A stretch of 64,000 bases of DNA from Flavobacterium hiemivividum (GTDB lineage Bacteria > Bacteroidota > Bacteroidia > Flavobacteriales > Flavobacteriaceae), in the NCBI RefSeq assembly GCF_004349145.1, contig NZ_SMFO01000001.1, forward strand, positions 248,001 to 312,000. The letters are read 5' to 3'. The translations under genes were made by a program, and so were the position numbers. The notes below the pieces were generated by a model. It saw only the letters and a list, made by a program, of their open reading frames with translations, searched no databases and was not told the origin of the DNA. Below, one piece after another: positions 54,092 to 62,760 of this stretch. The first letter of the stretch is position 1. Each line of letters begins with the position of its first letter.

Positions 54092-54712
54092 ATGAAAATC
54101 AATACCGCCGAATTTGTAATTAGCAACTCCGATGTGAGCAAATGTCCAAAAGACCGTTTGCCAGAATATGCTTTTATAGGCAGGTCTAACGTTGGAAAGT
54201 CCTCATTAATCAATATGTTGACCAACCAAAAAAAATTAGCTAAAACATCTGGAAGACCTGGAAAAACACAGCTAATCAATCATTTCTTAATCAACAACAA
54301 TTGGTTCTTAGTTGATTTACCAGGATATGGTTATGCTAAAGTATCCAAAAAGACAAAATCAGTTTTTCAGCAGTTTATTACAGATTATTTCGAAACAAGA
54401 GAACAGCTAGTTTGTGCTTTTGTCTTAATCGATATTCGTCATGAAGCGCAGACTATAGACATTGAATTTATGTCCTATATGGGCGAAAGCGAAATTCCGT
54501 TTTGTATCATTTTTACCAAAGCTGATAAAATCAGTAAAGTAAAAATTGATTCGCATATTGCAGCTTACAAGAAAAACATGTTCGCTAATAACTGGGCCGA
54601 AATGCCACAATACTTCGTGACCTCTGCAACGGAGTCATTGGGAAAAGAAGATGTTTTACAATACATTGACGAAGTAAACCAAGAAGTTTTCAAAAATAGC
54701 AGTCAGTTTTAA
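54092..54712 (+). CDS. engB: Ribosome biogenesis GTPase EngB (YihA/YsxC)
   Basis: 206 residues with one G domain: G1 GRSNVGKSSL, G2 threonine in KTSGRPGKTQ, G3 DLPGYG, G4 TKADK and G5 VTSAT. The RPGKTQLINHF stretch is specific to EngB. It helps late assembly of the 50S subunit. Its stop codon lies in the stem of a first, weak terminator. Confidence 0.96.
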   Translation: MKINTAEFVISNSDVSKCPKDRLPEYAFIGRSNVGKSSLINMLTNQKKLAKTSGRPGKTQLINHFLINNNWFLVDLPGYGYAKVSKKTKSVFQQFITDYFETREQLVCAFVLIDIRHEAQTIDIEFMSYMGESEIPFCIIFTKADKISKVKIDSHIAAYKKNMFANNWAEMPQYFVTSATESLGKEDVLQYIDEVNQEVFKNSSQF

Positions 54713-54728
54713 ATACAGACTGGTTTTT
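54700..54728 (+). terminator. Short terminator overlapping the engB stop
   Basis: CAGTC (54700-54704) pairs with GACTG (54718-54722), followed by GTTTTTTT. The engB TAA lies in the loop. Confidence 0.6.
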
Positions 54729-54736
54729 TTCTAAAT

Positions 54737-54780
54737 AAAAAATATCCCAAAACTTATCTAATAAGCTTTGGGATATTTTA
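54737..54780. terminator. Bidirectional terminator between engB and gldC
   Basis: AAAATATCCCAAA pairs with TTTGGGATATTTT around an inner CTTAT/ATAAG stem, nearly perfect on both sides, so it can serve both convergent units. Confidence 0.9.
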
Positions 54781-54798
54781 TTTATAAAGTAAGTACTC

Positions 54799-55134
54799 TT
54801 ACTTTTTCAATTCTAGCTTTTCAGCAAAATATTCGCAGAAATCCTTCATGGTGTCCGCCATTTTCTCATCACCTGTAGCACGGTGAAAAGTATCTGACAT
54901 CGCCACTAGGGTTTGATGAAAGAAAATTTTCATTTCATCAACTGGCATATCTTTCGTCCATAAATCAATACGCATACTTTCTTTGGCTTTACTATCCCAA
55001 ACAGAAAGCATAATCGCTTTTGCCTCTTCAAGCTCTACTCCGCCGTCTTGCGCGGACCATAATAATTTTTCTGGAACACGGTTTTCATCTAATTCTACTA
55101 GGAATTTTATTTCCGATCTGTTTTTATCTGACAT
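54799..55134 (-). CDS. gldC: Gliding motility protein GldC
   Basis: 111 residues, soluble, no signal peptide. It matches GldC of gliding Flavobacteria (VELDENRVPEKLLWSAQDGG, FFHQTLVAMSDTFHRATGDE). In the family GldC is needed for full gliding efficiency; its biochemical action is unknown. Start ATG overlaps the gldB stop (TAATG), so the two are translationally coupled. Confidence 0.92.
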   Translation of the reverse strand: MSDKNRSEIKFLVELDENRVPEKLLWSAQDGGVELEEAKAIMLSVWDSKAKESMRIDLWTKDMPVDEMKIFFHQTLVAMSDTFHRATGDEKMADTMKDFCEYFAEKLELKK

Positions 55135-56090
55135 TACTTCTTAGGTTTGTATTTTGATTTTTCGAATATTTCTTTCGCACTTGTATCTAATAATTGTTGC
55201 AAAGATACTTCATTGTTTTTCATATAGGAGCGAACAATTTGCCATCCTATCCAAGCTCCTACTCGCCCAGGAGATTCATTGTCTATTTCTAAATAAAATT
55301 TAGAAAAGGGAGCCGGACTTATAAAGCGCGGAATTAATTTTTGATCATCACTGTAAAGCATTTCTTTTTCAATAAAATAACGCCAAATATAACTCTCGTT
55401 TTCGACACTCCATCCTATCTGCGCCTCCGTATATCCCATCTTATCAGCATCACTATAATCAGGTAGCAAAACATCTTTAAAGTACAACTCTTCTCCCGCC
55501 GCTATCATTTTAGACAAAAAATATTTATCGGTATCTGGAGCCACTTTTCGCTGGTAAAAGCGAGATACAACGTCAGGCATAATCTGGCTTTCTTCAAAAT
55601 TCTGCTTAATATACTTAGGAAACTGATAAAATCGATGCTCTCTTCCTAAATACATCTCAAGCGAAATAATTACTATACTATCTGCATAAATCACTTTGTT
55701 ATTATAATCCATTTCCGAGATTACCGTAATCACTTTGGGAGTCTTCGCCTCTGGAAAATAATACTTCATACGTTTAAAAAGCACTTCAAGATTATTTTCG
55801 ACTTCATCAAAATTTTCGTATTTCTTTTGTACCTCAGTATATAATTCCCTCCAAAGTGGATCCTGCATTTTTTCTAACCAAACCGCATCTTCATTTCCAT
55901 GAGGAAAAAAAAATGGAAATTCCTTTTTTATTTTATACAGATCTTTTGGCTCAGTTTCGAAAAAAACTTTATCAAAACGCTCTACCTCTAATTTCATAGG
56001 GATGTCATTTATAGCTGCTTCTGCTTTATCTTTTTTACCACAGGATAAAAAAAAGCAACACAGAAAAATACTATATATAAATATTTTCAT
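55134..56090 (-). CDS. gldB: Gliding motility lipoprotein GldB
   Basis: 318 residues with a type II signal peptide (MKIFIYSIFLCCFFLSCGKK, Cys17). The mature part matches GldB (IPMKLEVERFDKVFFETEP, FPFFFPHGNEDAVW, GRVGAWIGWQIVRSYM). It is required for gliding and stable T9SS function; the exact role is unknown. It comes first in gldB-gldC, far from the gldKLMN operon, as in other Flavobacteria. Confidence 0.94.
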   Translation of the reverse strand: MKIFIYSIFLCCFFLSCGKKDKAEAAINDIPMKLEVERFDKVFFETEPKDLYKIKKEFPFFFPHGNEDAVWLEKMQDPLWRELYTEVQKKYENFDEVENNLEVLFKRMKYYFPEAKTPKVITVISEMDYNNKVIYADSIVIISLEMYLGREHRFYQFPKYIKQNFEESQIMPDVVSRFYQRKVAPDTDKYFLSKMIAAGEELYFKDVLLPDYSDADKMGYTEAQIGWSVENESYIWRYFIEKEMLYSDDQKLIPRFISPAPFSKFYLEIDNESPGRVGAWIGWQIVRSYMKNNEVSLQQLLDTSAKEIFEKSKYKPKK

Positions 56091-56155
56091 TTTTTTTTAA
56101 TTAGATTTGCATCGGAAAAATCAATCAAATCACAATTCTTCCGAATTTGATTTTG

Positions 56156-56163
56156 CAAATATA
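56156..56163 (-). promoter_or_regulatory. Candidate -7 box for gldB-gldC
   Basis: TATATTTG on the minus strand, 65 bases before the gldB ATG. Confidence 0.45.
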
Positions 56164-56192
56164 CATTCCTACTATTGAATACGTAAACTATT

Positions 56193-56993
56193 ATGATTAA
56201 AAAAAATACGCTTCAGGTGGAGAAAGTAAACTTCCAGATTGTTAATTGGTTAAAAACCTATGCTGAAAATGCAAATGTAAATGGGTTTGTCGTTGGAATT
56301 TCCGGCGGAGTAGATTCGGCAGTAACTTCCACTTTATGCGCACAAACAGGGCTTAAGGTTTTATGTGTTGAAATGCCAATTCATCAACACGAAAGCCATG
56401 TGAGTCGTGGACGAGAACATATTAATCAGTTGAAAAATAGGTTTCCTAATGTTTCAGAATCTCTTGCGGATCTAACTTCCGTTTTCGAAACATTAAAAAA
56501 AGAAGTTCCGACTGATTTTGAACAAAACAAGCTCAATCTTACTCTTGCAAACACGCGAGCACGCTTACGAATGACAACTTTGTATTATTTTGCTGGTGTT
56601 CACGGACTCTTAGTGGCTGGAACAGGAAATAAAGTAGAAGACTTTGGCGTTGGTTTTTTTACAAAATATGGAGATGGCGGTGTCGACCTTAGTCCCATTG
56701 CCGATTTAATGAAATCCGAAGTGTTTTTATTAGCGGCATATCTAGAAGTTCCCAATTCCATTTTAAACGCAGCTCCATCTGATGGATTGTTTGGTGATGA
56801 TAAAACAGATGAAGTACAATTAGGTGCTACTTACGATGAATTAGAGTGGGCAATGCTTCATGATCAAGCAGGAAAATCAATTGAAGAATTCTCTGAAAGA
56901 GAAAAAAAGGTGTTTGAAATATACAAACGCCTAAACAAAATTAATCAACATAAAATGAAAGAAATACCTGTTTGTTTAGTTAATCGGGATTAA
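56193..56993 (+). CDS. nadE: NAD+ synthase (ammonia-dependent)
   Basis: 266 residues. PP-loop GISGGVDSAVTSTLC near residue 35 binds ATP, followed by NTRARLRMTTLYYFA and AGTGNKVEDFGVGFFTKYGDGG, all typical of NadE. No N-terminal glutaminase domain, so it uses free ammonia to turn deamido-NAD into NAD in the last step of NAD synthesis. Divergent from gldB. Confidence 0.95.
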   Translation: MIKKNTLQVEKVNFQIVNWLKTYAENANVNGFVVGISGGVDSAVTSTLCAQTGLKVLCVEMPIHQHESHVSRGREHINQLKNRFPNVSESLADLTSVFETLKKEVPTDFEQNKLNLTLANTRARLRMTTLYYFAGVHGLLVAGTGNKVEDFGVGFFTKYGDGGVDLSPIADLMKSEVFLLAAYLEVPNSILNAAPSDGLFGDDKTDEVQLGATYDELEWAMLHDQAGKSIEEFSEREKKVFEIYKRLNKINQHKMKEIPVCLVNRD

Positions 56994-57083
56994 TTACCTT
57001 TTATCCGAAAAATTAGAATTAATAGTTAATTTCCTTTATATTTAATAATGAATTGTGACAAAAAACTCTAAAAACTAAAAATC

Positions 57084-57713
57084 ATGATTAAAGTTTGTCT
57101 AGCAGATAACTACCCGGTAGTACATTTTGGAGTGAAATCTTATTTTAAAGATCATGCTGAAATATCATTAGTTGCCAATGTTGGTAATTTTTTAATGATT
57201 CGCGATATACTCCAAACTAAAGATATTGATGTTTTAATATTGGACTTAGAATTAGAAGGTCTTGCCAGTATTTTTGAAGTCAAATCAATTTTGAAAAATT
57301 TCCCAAAAACAAAGATCATCATATTCAGTGGTCTTTCTGAACAGATTTATGCGCCAAACGCTATTAAAGCAGGAGTTTCAGGATTTGTTCATAAAAAAGA
57401 AAAACTGGAAACTTTGGGCCAGTCAATAATAAAAGTGAATCAAGGAAAGATAATCATGAATGAAACCGTGAAGAAAAATCTTGCCTTAATCGCAAAACAA
57501 AGCAAAAGTGAACGTTTGTATCGCAAACTTTCTAATCGCGAGGTGGAAGTATTGCGTTATTTAAGCGGTGGTAAAAAGAATCACGAAATTGCTGAAATTC
57601 TAGGTCTTAACGAGAAAACGATAAGTACTTACAAATTGCGTTTATTAACTAAACTGAATGTTACTAATTTAGTAGATTTAGTAAACAAAGCAAAAAAACT
57701 AGAAATAGTATAA
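57084..57713 (+). CDS. LuxR-type response regulator (orphan)
   Basis: 209 residues. An N-terminal receiver domain (IKVCLADNYPVVHFGVKSYF, phospho-acceptor Asp in DVLILDLELEG) and a C-terminal LuxR/NarL helix-turn-helix (LSNREVEVLRYLSGGKKNHE, then IAEILGLNEKTISTYK). No histidine kinase is beside it, so the signal is unknown. It ends directly against the dnaG stop with no bases between. Target genes cannot be told. Confidence 0.9.
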   Translation: MIKVCLADNYPVVHFGVKSYFKDHAEISLVANVGNFLMIRDILQTKDIDVLILDLELEGLASIFEVKSILKNFPKTKIIIFSGLSEQIYAPNAIKAGVSGFVHKKEKLETLGQSIIKVNQGKIIMNETVKKNLALIAKQSKSERLYRKLSNREVEVLRYLSGGKKNHEIAEILGLNEKTISTYKLRLLTKLNVTNLVDLVNKAKKLEIV

Positions 57714-59681
57714 TTAAAAACGAGACATAACTCTTCCTAATTTTTTCGAAAAGGCAGCGGTTAAACCAAGATAGTCTCTAATCATAGTCATTGGCTCCGT
57801 ATTATCTGATTCAGATGTTATGGAGCTTTTTATTTCTTCAATAATTTTACCTACTAAATACCAGCGCAGGGTTAAAATCGTCTCCGACACGTTTTGGCTT
57901 ATTGTATCCTTTTTATATTTAGGAAAAATATTCTGTCCTTCCCAGTTGTGCATCACCAGCCTTTCATCTTCCATTAAAATATCAGTTACCTCTTGAGCGA
58001 ATTCAGGTTGCAAACGCATCAAGTACTGCTCTAGACTGAAGCCATCATGTTGAAGATAATAATTGATTAAATCATTAAAAATATCACGAAATAAAGGATT
58101 TGCAAGTTCTACCTCATCTTCCTGCAAACTCAGATAGATCCTGTGAAATACTTTGTATTCCTTTTTTTCAATCACATGCTCAATTTCGCCTTCACCATTC
58201 GATCGTAAAAGTACATCTTCAAATTCTTCTGTTTTATCGCCATATAAAAGTAATATCTCTATTATTTTTCGTTCTAAGCGGTAAAGAATATCCACTTTCT
58301 CCGTATCGGCAGGGATTTCATTTTTTATAACTTCTAATGCTTTGTATTCTTGCTTTTGCTTTTTACCTACCTCAGCAGTGTCTTTCTGAACTAATTGTGC
58401 CAAAGTACTCACCAAAACCTGCTCTGAAATATCCATAATTCGAGAACATTCCTGTATGTATATTTCGCGTTGAATTCTATCCGGAATCTTAGAAATACTA
58501 ACAACCATATCCCGAATCAAATCAGCTTTTTTAATGGGATCGTTCTTTGCTTCGTTCATTAAAAGCGAAGCTTTAAACTGAATAAAATCTTTTGCATTGT
58601 CTTCGAGATAAGCAACTAGATCATCGTGGGACGTTTTCTTAGCAAAGCTGTCCGGGTCTTCTCCATCAGGAAAAGTACAAATCTTCACATTCATTCCTTC
58701 TTCCAGAATTAAATCAATTCCTCGAATGGAAGCTCGCAATCCCGCGGCATCACCGTCAAAAAGCACCGTAATATTTTTTGTAAGTCGATTTACTAATCGT
58801 ATTTGGTCTGGTGTTAAAGCGGTACCAGAAGACGAAACTACATTCTCAATTCCGGCTTGATTAAATTGGATAACATCGGTATAACCTTCGACTAAAAAGC
58901 AATTATCGAGCTTGGCTATAGATTGTTTGGCTTGATAAATTCCATACAACACCTTGCTCTTATGGTAAATTTCGCTCTCTGGTGAGTTTAAATATTTAGC
59001 CGCTTTTTTATCATTAGTGAGTATTCTACCTCCAAAACCAAGTACTCTCCCTGACATACTTTGTATTGGGAACATCACACGACTTTTGAAACGGTCAAAA
59101 GGTCTGTCTTCTCTAGGAATTGTTAATCCTGTACTTTCCAGGAATTCTAATTTATAGCCTTTTCCAAGTGCTTCTTTTGTAAAAGCGTCCCAAGTATCTG
59201 GAGAATAACCAAGGCTAAATTTTTCAATGGTATCATTAGTAAAACCTCGCTCTTTAAAATAAGAAAGACCAATTGCTTTACCTTCTTCAGAATTTAGAAG
59301 GGTTTTGTGAAAATAGGTTTTAGCAAATTCAGAAACCAAATACATGCTTTCGCGAACATCGGCATGGGCTTTTTCTTCATTTGATTGTTCCGTTTCCTCT
59401 ATTTCTATATTGTATTTCTTTGCTAAGTACCGAATGGCCTCAGGATAAGTAAAATGCTCGTGTTCCATTATAAAAGCAACCGAATTTCCGCCTTTTCCAG
59501 AACTAAAATCTTTCCAAATCCCTTTCGCTGGCGAAACCATAAAAGATGGGGAACGCTCATCAGAGAATGGACTCAGTCCTTTAAAATTGCTTCCTGCTCT
59601 CTTTAATTGGACAAAATCGCCAATAACCTCCTCAACACGAGCAGTTTCGAAAACAGTATCTATAGTCGCTTTTGAAATCAT
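57714..59681 (-). CDS. dnaG: DNA primase DnaG with degenerate zinc-binding domain
   Basis: 655 residues from ATG 59681 (MISKATIDTVFETARVEEVI), supported by a -7 box at 59700-59707 that rules out the upstream start. Toprim core with LVEGYTDVIQF and FDGDAAGLRA. The N-terminal CHC2 zinc domain keeps its outline (GLSPFSDERSPSFMVSP and KDFSSGKGGN), but all four ligands are gone: Ser37, Ser40, Asp58 and Ser61 stand where Cys, His, Cys and Cys are expected. The C-terminal helicase-binding part is present. It makes RNA primers for replication. Confidence 0.95.
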   Translation of the reverse strand: MISKATIDTVFETARVEEVIGDFVQLKRAGSNFKGLSPFSDERSPSFMVSPAKGIWKDFSSGKGGNSVAFIMEHEHFTYPEAIRYLAKKYNIEIEETEQSNEEKAHADVRESMYLVSEFAKTYFHKTLLNSEEGKAIGLSYFKERGFTNDTIEKFSLGYSPDTWDAFTKEALGKGYKLEFLESTGLTIPREDRPFDRFKSRVMFPIQSMSGRVLGFGGRILTNDKKAAKYLNSPESEIYHKSKVLYGIYQAKQSIAKLDNCFLVEGYTDVIQFNQAGIENVVSSSGTALTPDQIRLVNRLTKNITVLFDGDAAGLRASIRGIDLILEEGMNVKICTFPDGEDPDSFAKKTSHDDLVAYLEDNAKDFIQFKASLLMNEAKNDPIKKADLIRDMVVSISKIPDRIQREIYIQECSRIMDISEQVLVSTLAQLVQKDTAEVGKKQKQEYKALEVIKNEIPADTEKVDILYRLERKIIEILLLYGDKTEEFEDVLLRSNGEGEIEHVIEKKEYKVFHRIYLSLQEDEVELANPLFRDIFNDLINYYLQHDGFSLEQYLMRLQPEFAQEVTDILMEDERLVMHNWEGQNIFPKYKKDTISQNVSETILTLRWYLVGKIIEEIKSSITSESDNTEPMTMIRDYLGLTAAFSKKLGRVMSRF

Positions 59682-59699
59682 TTTATAAGTGGAAAAGTG

Positions 59700-59707
59700 C
59701 AAATATA
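59700..59707 (-). promoter_or_regulatory. -7 box for dnaG
   Basis: TATATTTG on the minus strand, 18 bases before ATG 59681. It overlaps the alternative start at 59702 and so decides against it. Confidence 0.5.
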
Positions 59708-59776
59708 CAAAACTATAACTGCAGCTAATTTAGAATCGAATGTAAATTAAAAGATTTTTGAACTTAAGAATATTCT

Positions 59777-60754
59777 TTATTTTTTCCTTTCAATAACGTA
59801 ATTCACCATTAAGATTAAGGCGTCTTTGAAATCTGAATTAGGATAATTATCTAAAAGCAAAAGCGCTTCTTGCTGAAATTCAACCATTTTATTTTCGGCA
59901 TAAAGTAAGCCGTTTTTGTTTTTCACAAAGGCAATCACTTCTTTAACGCGCTTTTTGTCCTTATTATGGTTTTTTATCGAATTGATAACCCAAGATTTCT
60001 CTTTAGAAGTACAAGTATTTAAAACATGGATTAGTGGTAAAGTCATTTTTTGTTCTTTGATATCAATACCTGTTGGTTTCCCAATAGCATCCTCAGTGTA
60101 ATCAAACAAATCATCTTTAATTTGGAATGCCATACCGATTAGTTCACCAAACTTCCTCATGTTCTCTACCTGAACTTCGTCCTCAATCACTGATTTTGCA
60201 CCAAGAGCGCAACAGGCAGCGATAAGTGTCGCTGTCTTTTTTCGAATGATTTCGTAATAAATATCTTCAGTGATATCGAGTCTTCTGGCTTTTTCGATTT
60301 GGAGTAATTCCCCTTCACTCATCTCCCGAACAGCAATCGAAATTATTTTCAATAAATCAAAATCACCGTTATCGATGGAAAGTAACAAGCCTTTGGAGAG
60401 CAAATAATCTCCAACAAGAACTGCAATTTTATTCTTCCAAAGGGCATTGATGGAGAAAAAACCTCTTCGGCGATTGCTGTCGTCTACTACATCATCATGA
60501 ACCAAAGTTGCCGTATGAATTAGTTCGATAACACAAGCACCGCGATACGTTCGCTCGTTCACTGTTCCTTCAGAAACCATTTTAGCAGTCAGGAAAACGA
60601 ACATGGGACGCATTTGCTTCCCTTTTCGATTCACTATATAATAAGTGATTCTGTTCAACAAAGCCACTTGCGAAGTCATCGATTCGTAGAACTTTTTTTC
60701 GAAAAGTTCCATTTCTTTAAGTATCGGCTGTTTTATTTGTGAGGTAACATTCAT
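59777..60754 (-). CDS. Polyprenyl (all-trans) diphosphate synthase
   Basis: 325 residues, all-helical isoprenyl diphosphate synthase. First Asp-rich motif HDDVVDDSNRRRG, preceded by GKQMRPMFVFL; second motif IKDDLFDYTED; then GKPTGIDIKEQKMTLPLIH. It elongates allylic diphosphates with IPP, probably to the octa- or related prenyl chain for menaquinone; chain length cannot be told by eye. Single gene. Confidence 0.9.
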   Translation of the reverse strand: MNVTSQIKQPILKEMELFEKKFYESMTSQVALLNRITYYIVNRKGKQMRPMFVFLTAKMVSEGTVNERTYRGACVIELIHTATLVHDDVVDDSNRRRGFFSINALWKNKIAVLVGDYLLSKGLLLSIDNGDFDLLKIISIAVREMSEGELLQIEKARRLDITEDIYYEIIRKKTATLIAACCALGAKSVIEDEVQVENMRKFGELIGMAFQIKDDLFDYTEDAIGKPTGIDIKEQKMTLPLIHVLNTCTSKEKSWVINSIKNHNKDKKRVKEVIAFVKNKNGLLYAENKMVEFQQEALLLLDNYPNSDFKDALILMVNYVIERKK

Positions 60755-60762
60755 TTAGGATT

Positions 60763-60770
60763 CAAAGTTA
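60763..60770 (-). promoter_or_regulatory. Candidate -7 box for the polyprenyl synthase gene
   Basis: TAACTTTG on the minus strand, 8 bases before the ATG; transcript leader would be very short. Confidence 0.45.
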
Positions 60771-60892
60771 CATCTTTTAGTAAAATAATTAGTCTTAAAA
60801 TTACTTTTAGCACGACATTAAGAAAAATAATTGCCCGTTAGCACAATAAATTATTTTTAAGCAATTGAATAGGTCAAACAAACTATGAAATA

Positions 60893-60927
60893 AAACAGGG
60901 TTGACTTAAATAAAGCCAACCCTGTTT
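60893..60927 (-). terminator. Terminator after rlmN
   Basis: ACAGGGTTG (60895-60903) pairs with CAACCCTGT (60917-60925), with an inner CTT/AAG. On the minus strand TTTATTTC follows the stem, a modest T-run. Confidence 0.78.
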
Positions 60928-60968
60928 GTATATGGAGTAATTAGTAATTTATTCGATCCATTAAAAAA

Positions 60969-62012
60969 CTACCCTTCTTTATTAGCTAATTGCCCGCAAG
61001 CAGCATCGATATCTTTTCCTCTACTTCTGCGTACTTTAACTACAATTCCGCTCGCTTCTAGTGCCTTTATGTACGCATTTGTAGCTTCTTCGGATGCTTG
61101 CTGGAATTCGCCGTCATCAATTGGGTTGTATTCAATAAGATTCACTTTGCAAGGAACATATTTACAAAATTTCACCAATGCATCAATAGATTCTTTATTA
61201 TCATTGATGTCTTTCCACACTACATATTCGTAGGAAATTTTGCTTTTGGTTTTTCTATACCAATATTCTAATGATTCTCTTAAATCAGCCAAAGGAAAAT
61301 TTTTACTAAAAGGCATTATTTTAGCTCGAATCTCGTCTATTGCTGAATGCAGCGAAACCGCTAGTTTGATTTTTACATCATCATCAGCTAATTTCTTTAT
61401 CATTTTTGGCACTCCAGATGTGGAAACCATAATTCTTTTTGGAGACATCCCTAAACCTTCCGTCGAAGTGATCATTTCGATCGCTTTCATCACATTATTA
61501 TAATTCATGAGCGGCTCTCCCATTCCCATAAACACAATATTTGACAGAGGATGATTGTAGTACAAGCGACTCTCCTTATCGATCGCCAATACTTGATCGT
61601 AGATTTCGGCTGGCTCTAAATTTCGCATTCTCTTTAATCTTGCCGTAGCACAAAAATTACAATCTAAACTACAACCCACTTGGCTAGAAACACAGGCTGT
61701 TGTTCTAGTGTTTGTTGGAATCAAAACCGATTCCACCACTAAACCATCATGCAAACGAACTGCATTTTTCACAGTACCGTCTTCAGAACGCTGCATCTTA
61801 TCCACTTTTATGTGGTTGATAACAAAGTTACTTTCTAACATGGCACGTGTTTCCTTTGAAATATTAGTCATATCCTCAAAACTATGAGCGCCTTTACTCC
61901 ACAGCCACTCATATACTTGATTCCCGCGGAAAGCTTTGTCACCATGAGCGACAAAAAATTCACGTAATAATTCCTTAGATACTGATCGTATGTCTTTTTT
62001 CTCAATTTGCAT
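60969..62012 (-). CDS. rlmN: Dual-specificity RNA methyltransferase RlmN
   Basis: 347 residues, a radical-SAM enzyme making m2A2503 in 23S rRNA and m2A37 in some tRNAs. The iron-sulfur site is GCSLDCNFCATA (Cys114, Cys118, Cys121). The partner cysteine lies near the C-terminus in DIDAACGQLA. GMGEPLMNYNNV and SVSLHSAIDE-type stretches are also present. A -7 box (62017-62024) ends only 4 bases before the ATG. Confidence 0.95.
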   Translation of the reverse strand: MQIEKKDIRSVSKELLREFFVAHGDKAFRGNQVYEWLWSKGAHSFEDMTNISKETRAMLESNFVINHIKVDKMQRSEDGTVKNAVRLHDGLVVESVLIPTNTRTTACVSSQVGCSLDCNFCATARLKRMRNLEPAEIYDQVLAIDKESRLYYNHPLSNIVFMGMGEPLMNYNNVMKAIEMITSTEGLGMSPKRIMVSTSGVPKMIKKLADDDVKIKLAVSLHSAIDEIRAKIMPFSKNFPLADLRESLEYWYRKTKSKISYEYVVWKDINDNKESIDALVKFCKYVPCKVNLIEYNPIDDGEFQQASEEATNAYIKALEASGIVVKVRRSRGKDIDAACGQLANKEG

Positions 62013-62016
62013 GCTG

Positions 62017-62024
62017 CAAATTTA
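62017..62024 (-). promoter_or_regulatory. Candidate -7 box for rlmN
   Basis: TAAATTTG on the minus strand directly before the ATG at 62012; would give a leaderless or nearly leaderless mRNA. Confidence 0.35.
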
Positions 62025-62040
62025 ATGACTATTTCTCGAT

Positions 62041-62068
62041 TTGTTGTTTTGTTAATTTAATAACTTTG
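62041..62068 (+). promoter_or_regulatory. Promoter ahead of the remnant, antitoxin and O-methyltransferase genes
   Basis: TTG (62041-62043), 17 nt, then TAACTTTG (62061-62068). It lies 25 bases before the remnant of an O-methyltransferase start and so was probably once that gene's own promoter. Confidence 0.5.
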
Positions 62069-62093
62069 CAGCAAATTAAAAAAAACCGTGCAA

Positions 62094-62168
62094 ATACACT
62101 TCATTTTCCAAGAGTTAGAAGTCTATAATTTTATAGAAAATCGAATCAGAAGAACAGAACCAACTTAG
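62094..62168 (+). pseudogene. Remnant matching the first codons of the O-methyltransferase gene
   Basis: Translated from ATA 62094 the frame reads IHFIFQELEVYNFIENR and stops at TAG 62166. The intact gene at 62760 begins MHFISQELEDYIEQH. HFI, QELE and Y are identical, with IE shared after a two-codon shift; the nucleotide match is about 26 of 33 over the first eleven codons. The start codon is lost (ATG to ATA). It looks like the displaced old 5' end of this gene or of a close copy. Confidence 0.65.
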
Positions 62169-62214
62169 AAACCTATTGTAAATTATCGTAAATTTGTATG
62201 TAAAACAGTAAAAA

Positions 62215-62481
62215 ATGGGACTTCAAGAATTAAAACAAAAAATTCAAAGGCAACTTGAAGATGCAGACGAACGCTCATTGCGCATCGTATCATCAGTTTT
62301 TGACAATTATTTGAGCGAAGAAACACCCGATACATCTGTTGAAAATTCAATAACATTACAAGAAAAAAAAGCGATAGACGAAGCTCTTATACCAGTCGAG
62401 AAAAAGCAAACCATCTCGCACGATTTGGTGATGGAAGAAACTAAAAAAAAGTATTCAAAATACTTTAAGGATAAAAATTGA
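62215..62481 (+). CDS. Antitoxin-like protein of a type II toxin-antitoxin module
   Basis: 88 residues, highly charged and helical. The end ISHDLVMEETKKKYSKYF resembles Bacteroidota antitoxins that pair with RelE/ParE toxins, and the N-terminal part is of the kind seen before such toxins. The next frame, starting at the adjoining base, is a broken RelE/ParE-like toxin, which supports the call. The antitoxin itself appears intact and would now be an orphan. Confidence 0.7.
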   Translation: MGLQELKQKIQRQLEDADERSLRIVSSVFDNYLSEETPDTSVENSITLQEKKAIDEALIPVEKKQTISHDLVMEETKKKYSKYFKDKN

Positions 62482-62760
62482 ATGGACTTTAGCATCCAAA
62501 AATGATTATTGAAAAACATTGAATTTTTAGAAAATCTTTGGTCGAAAAAGCAAGTTTAAAAATTTATTAATGAACTAAATTATTCGATTTCGTTGCTAAC
62601 AAAAAAGAATATAATTTTCACTAAACCCGGTTATCAGAATGTCTACAAGATGGTAATTAAAAAACAAATTACGATGTATCATTCAATTGATAACAAAACT
62701 ATATACCTATTGCGATTTTGGAATAACTACCAAGATTTAAGTAATTTTAAATTAAAATAA
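62482..62760 (+). pseudogene. Broken RelE/ParE-like toxin gene
   Basis: A single frame from ATG 62482 to TAA 62758 reads MDFSIQK, TGA (62503), LLKNIEFLENLWSKKQV, TAA (62557), KFINELNYSISLLTKKN and on to KKQITMYHSIDNKTIYLLRF then WNNYQDLSNFK. The C-terminal pattern I-T-x-Y-x-I-D-x-x-x-I-x-L-L-R-F-W is typical of RelE/ParE toxins. Two in-frame stops leave only short pieces. Its terminal TAA overlaps the ATG of the next gene (TAATG). Confidence 0.8.
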
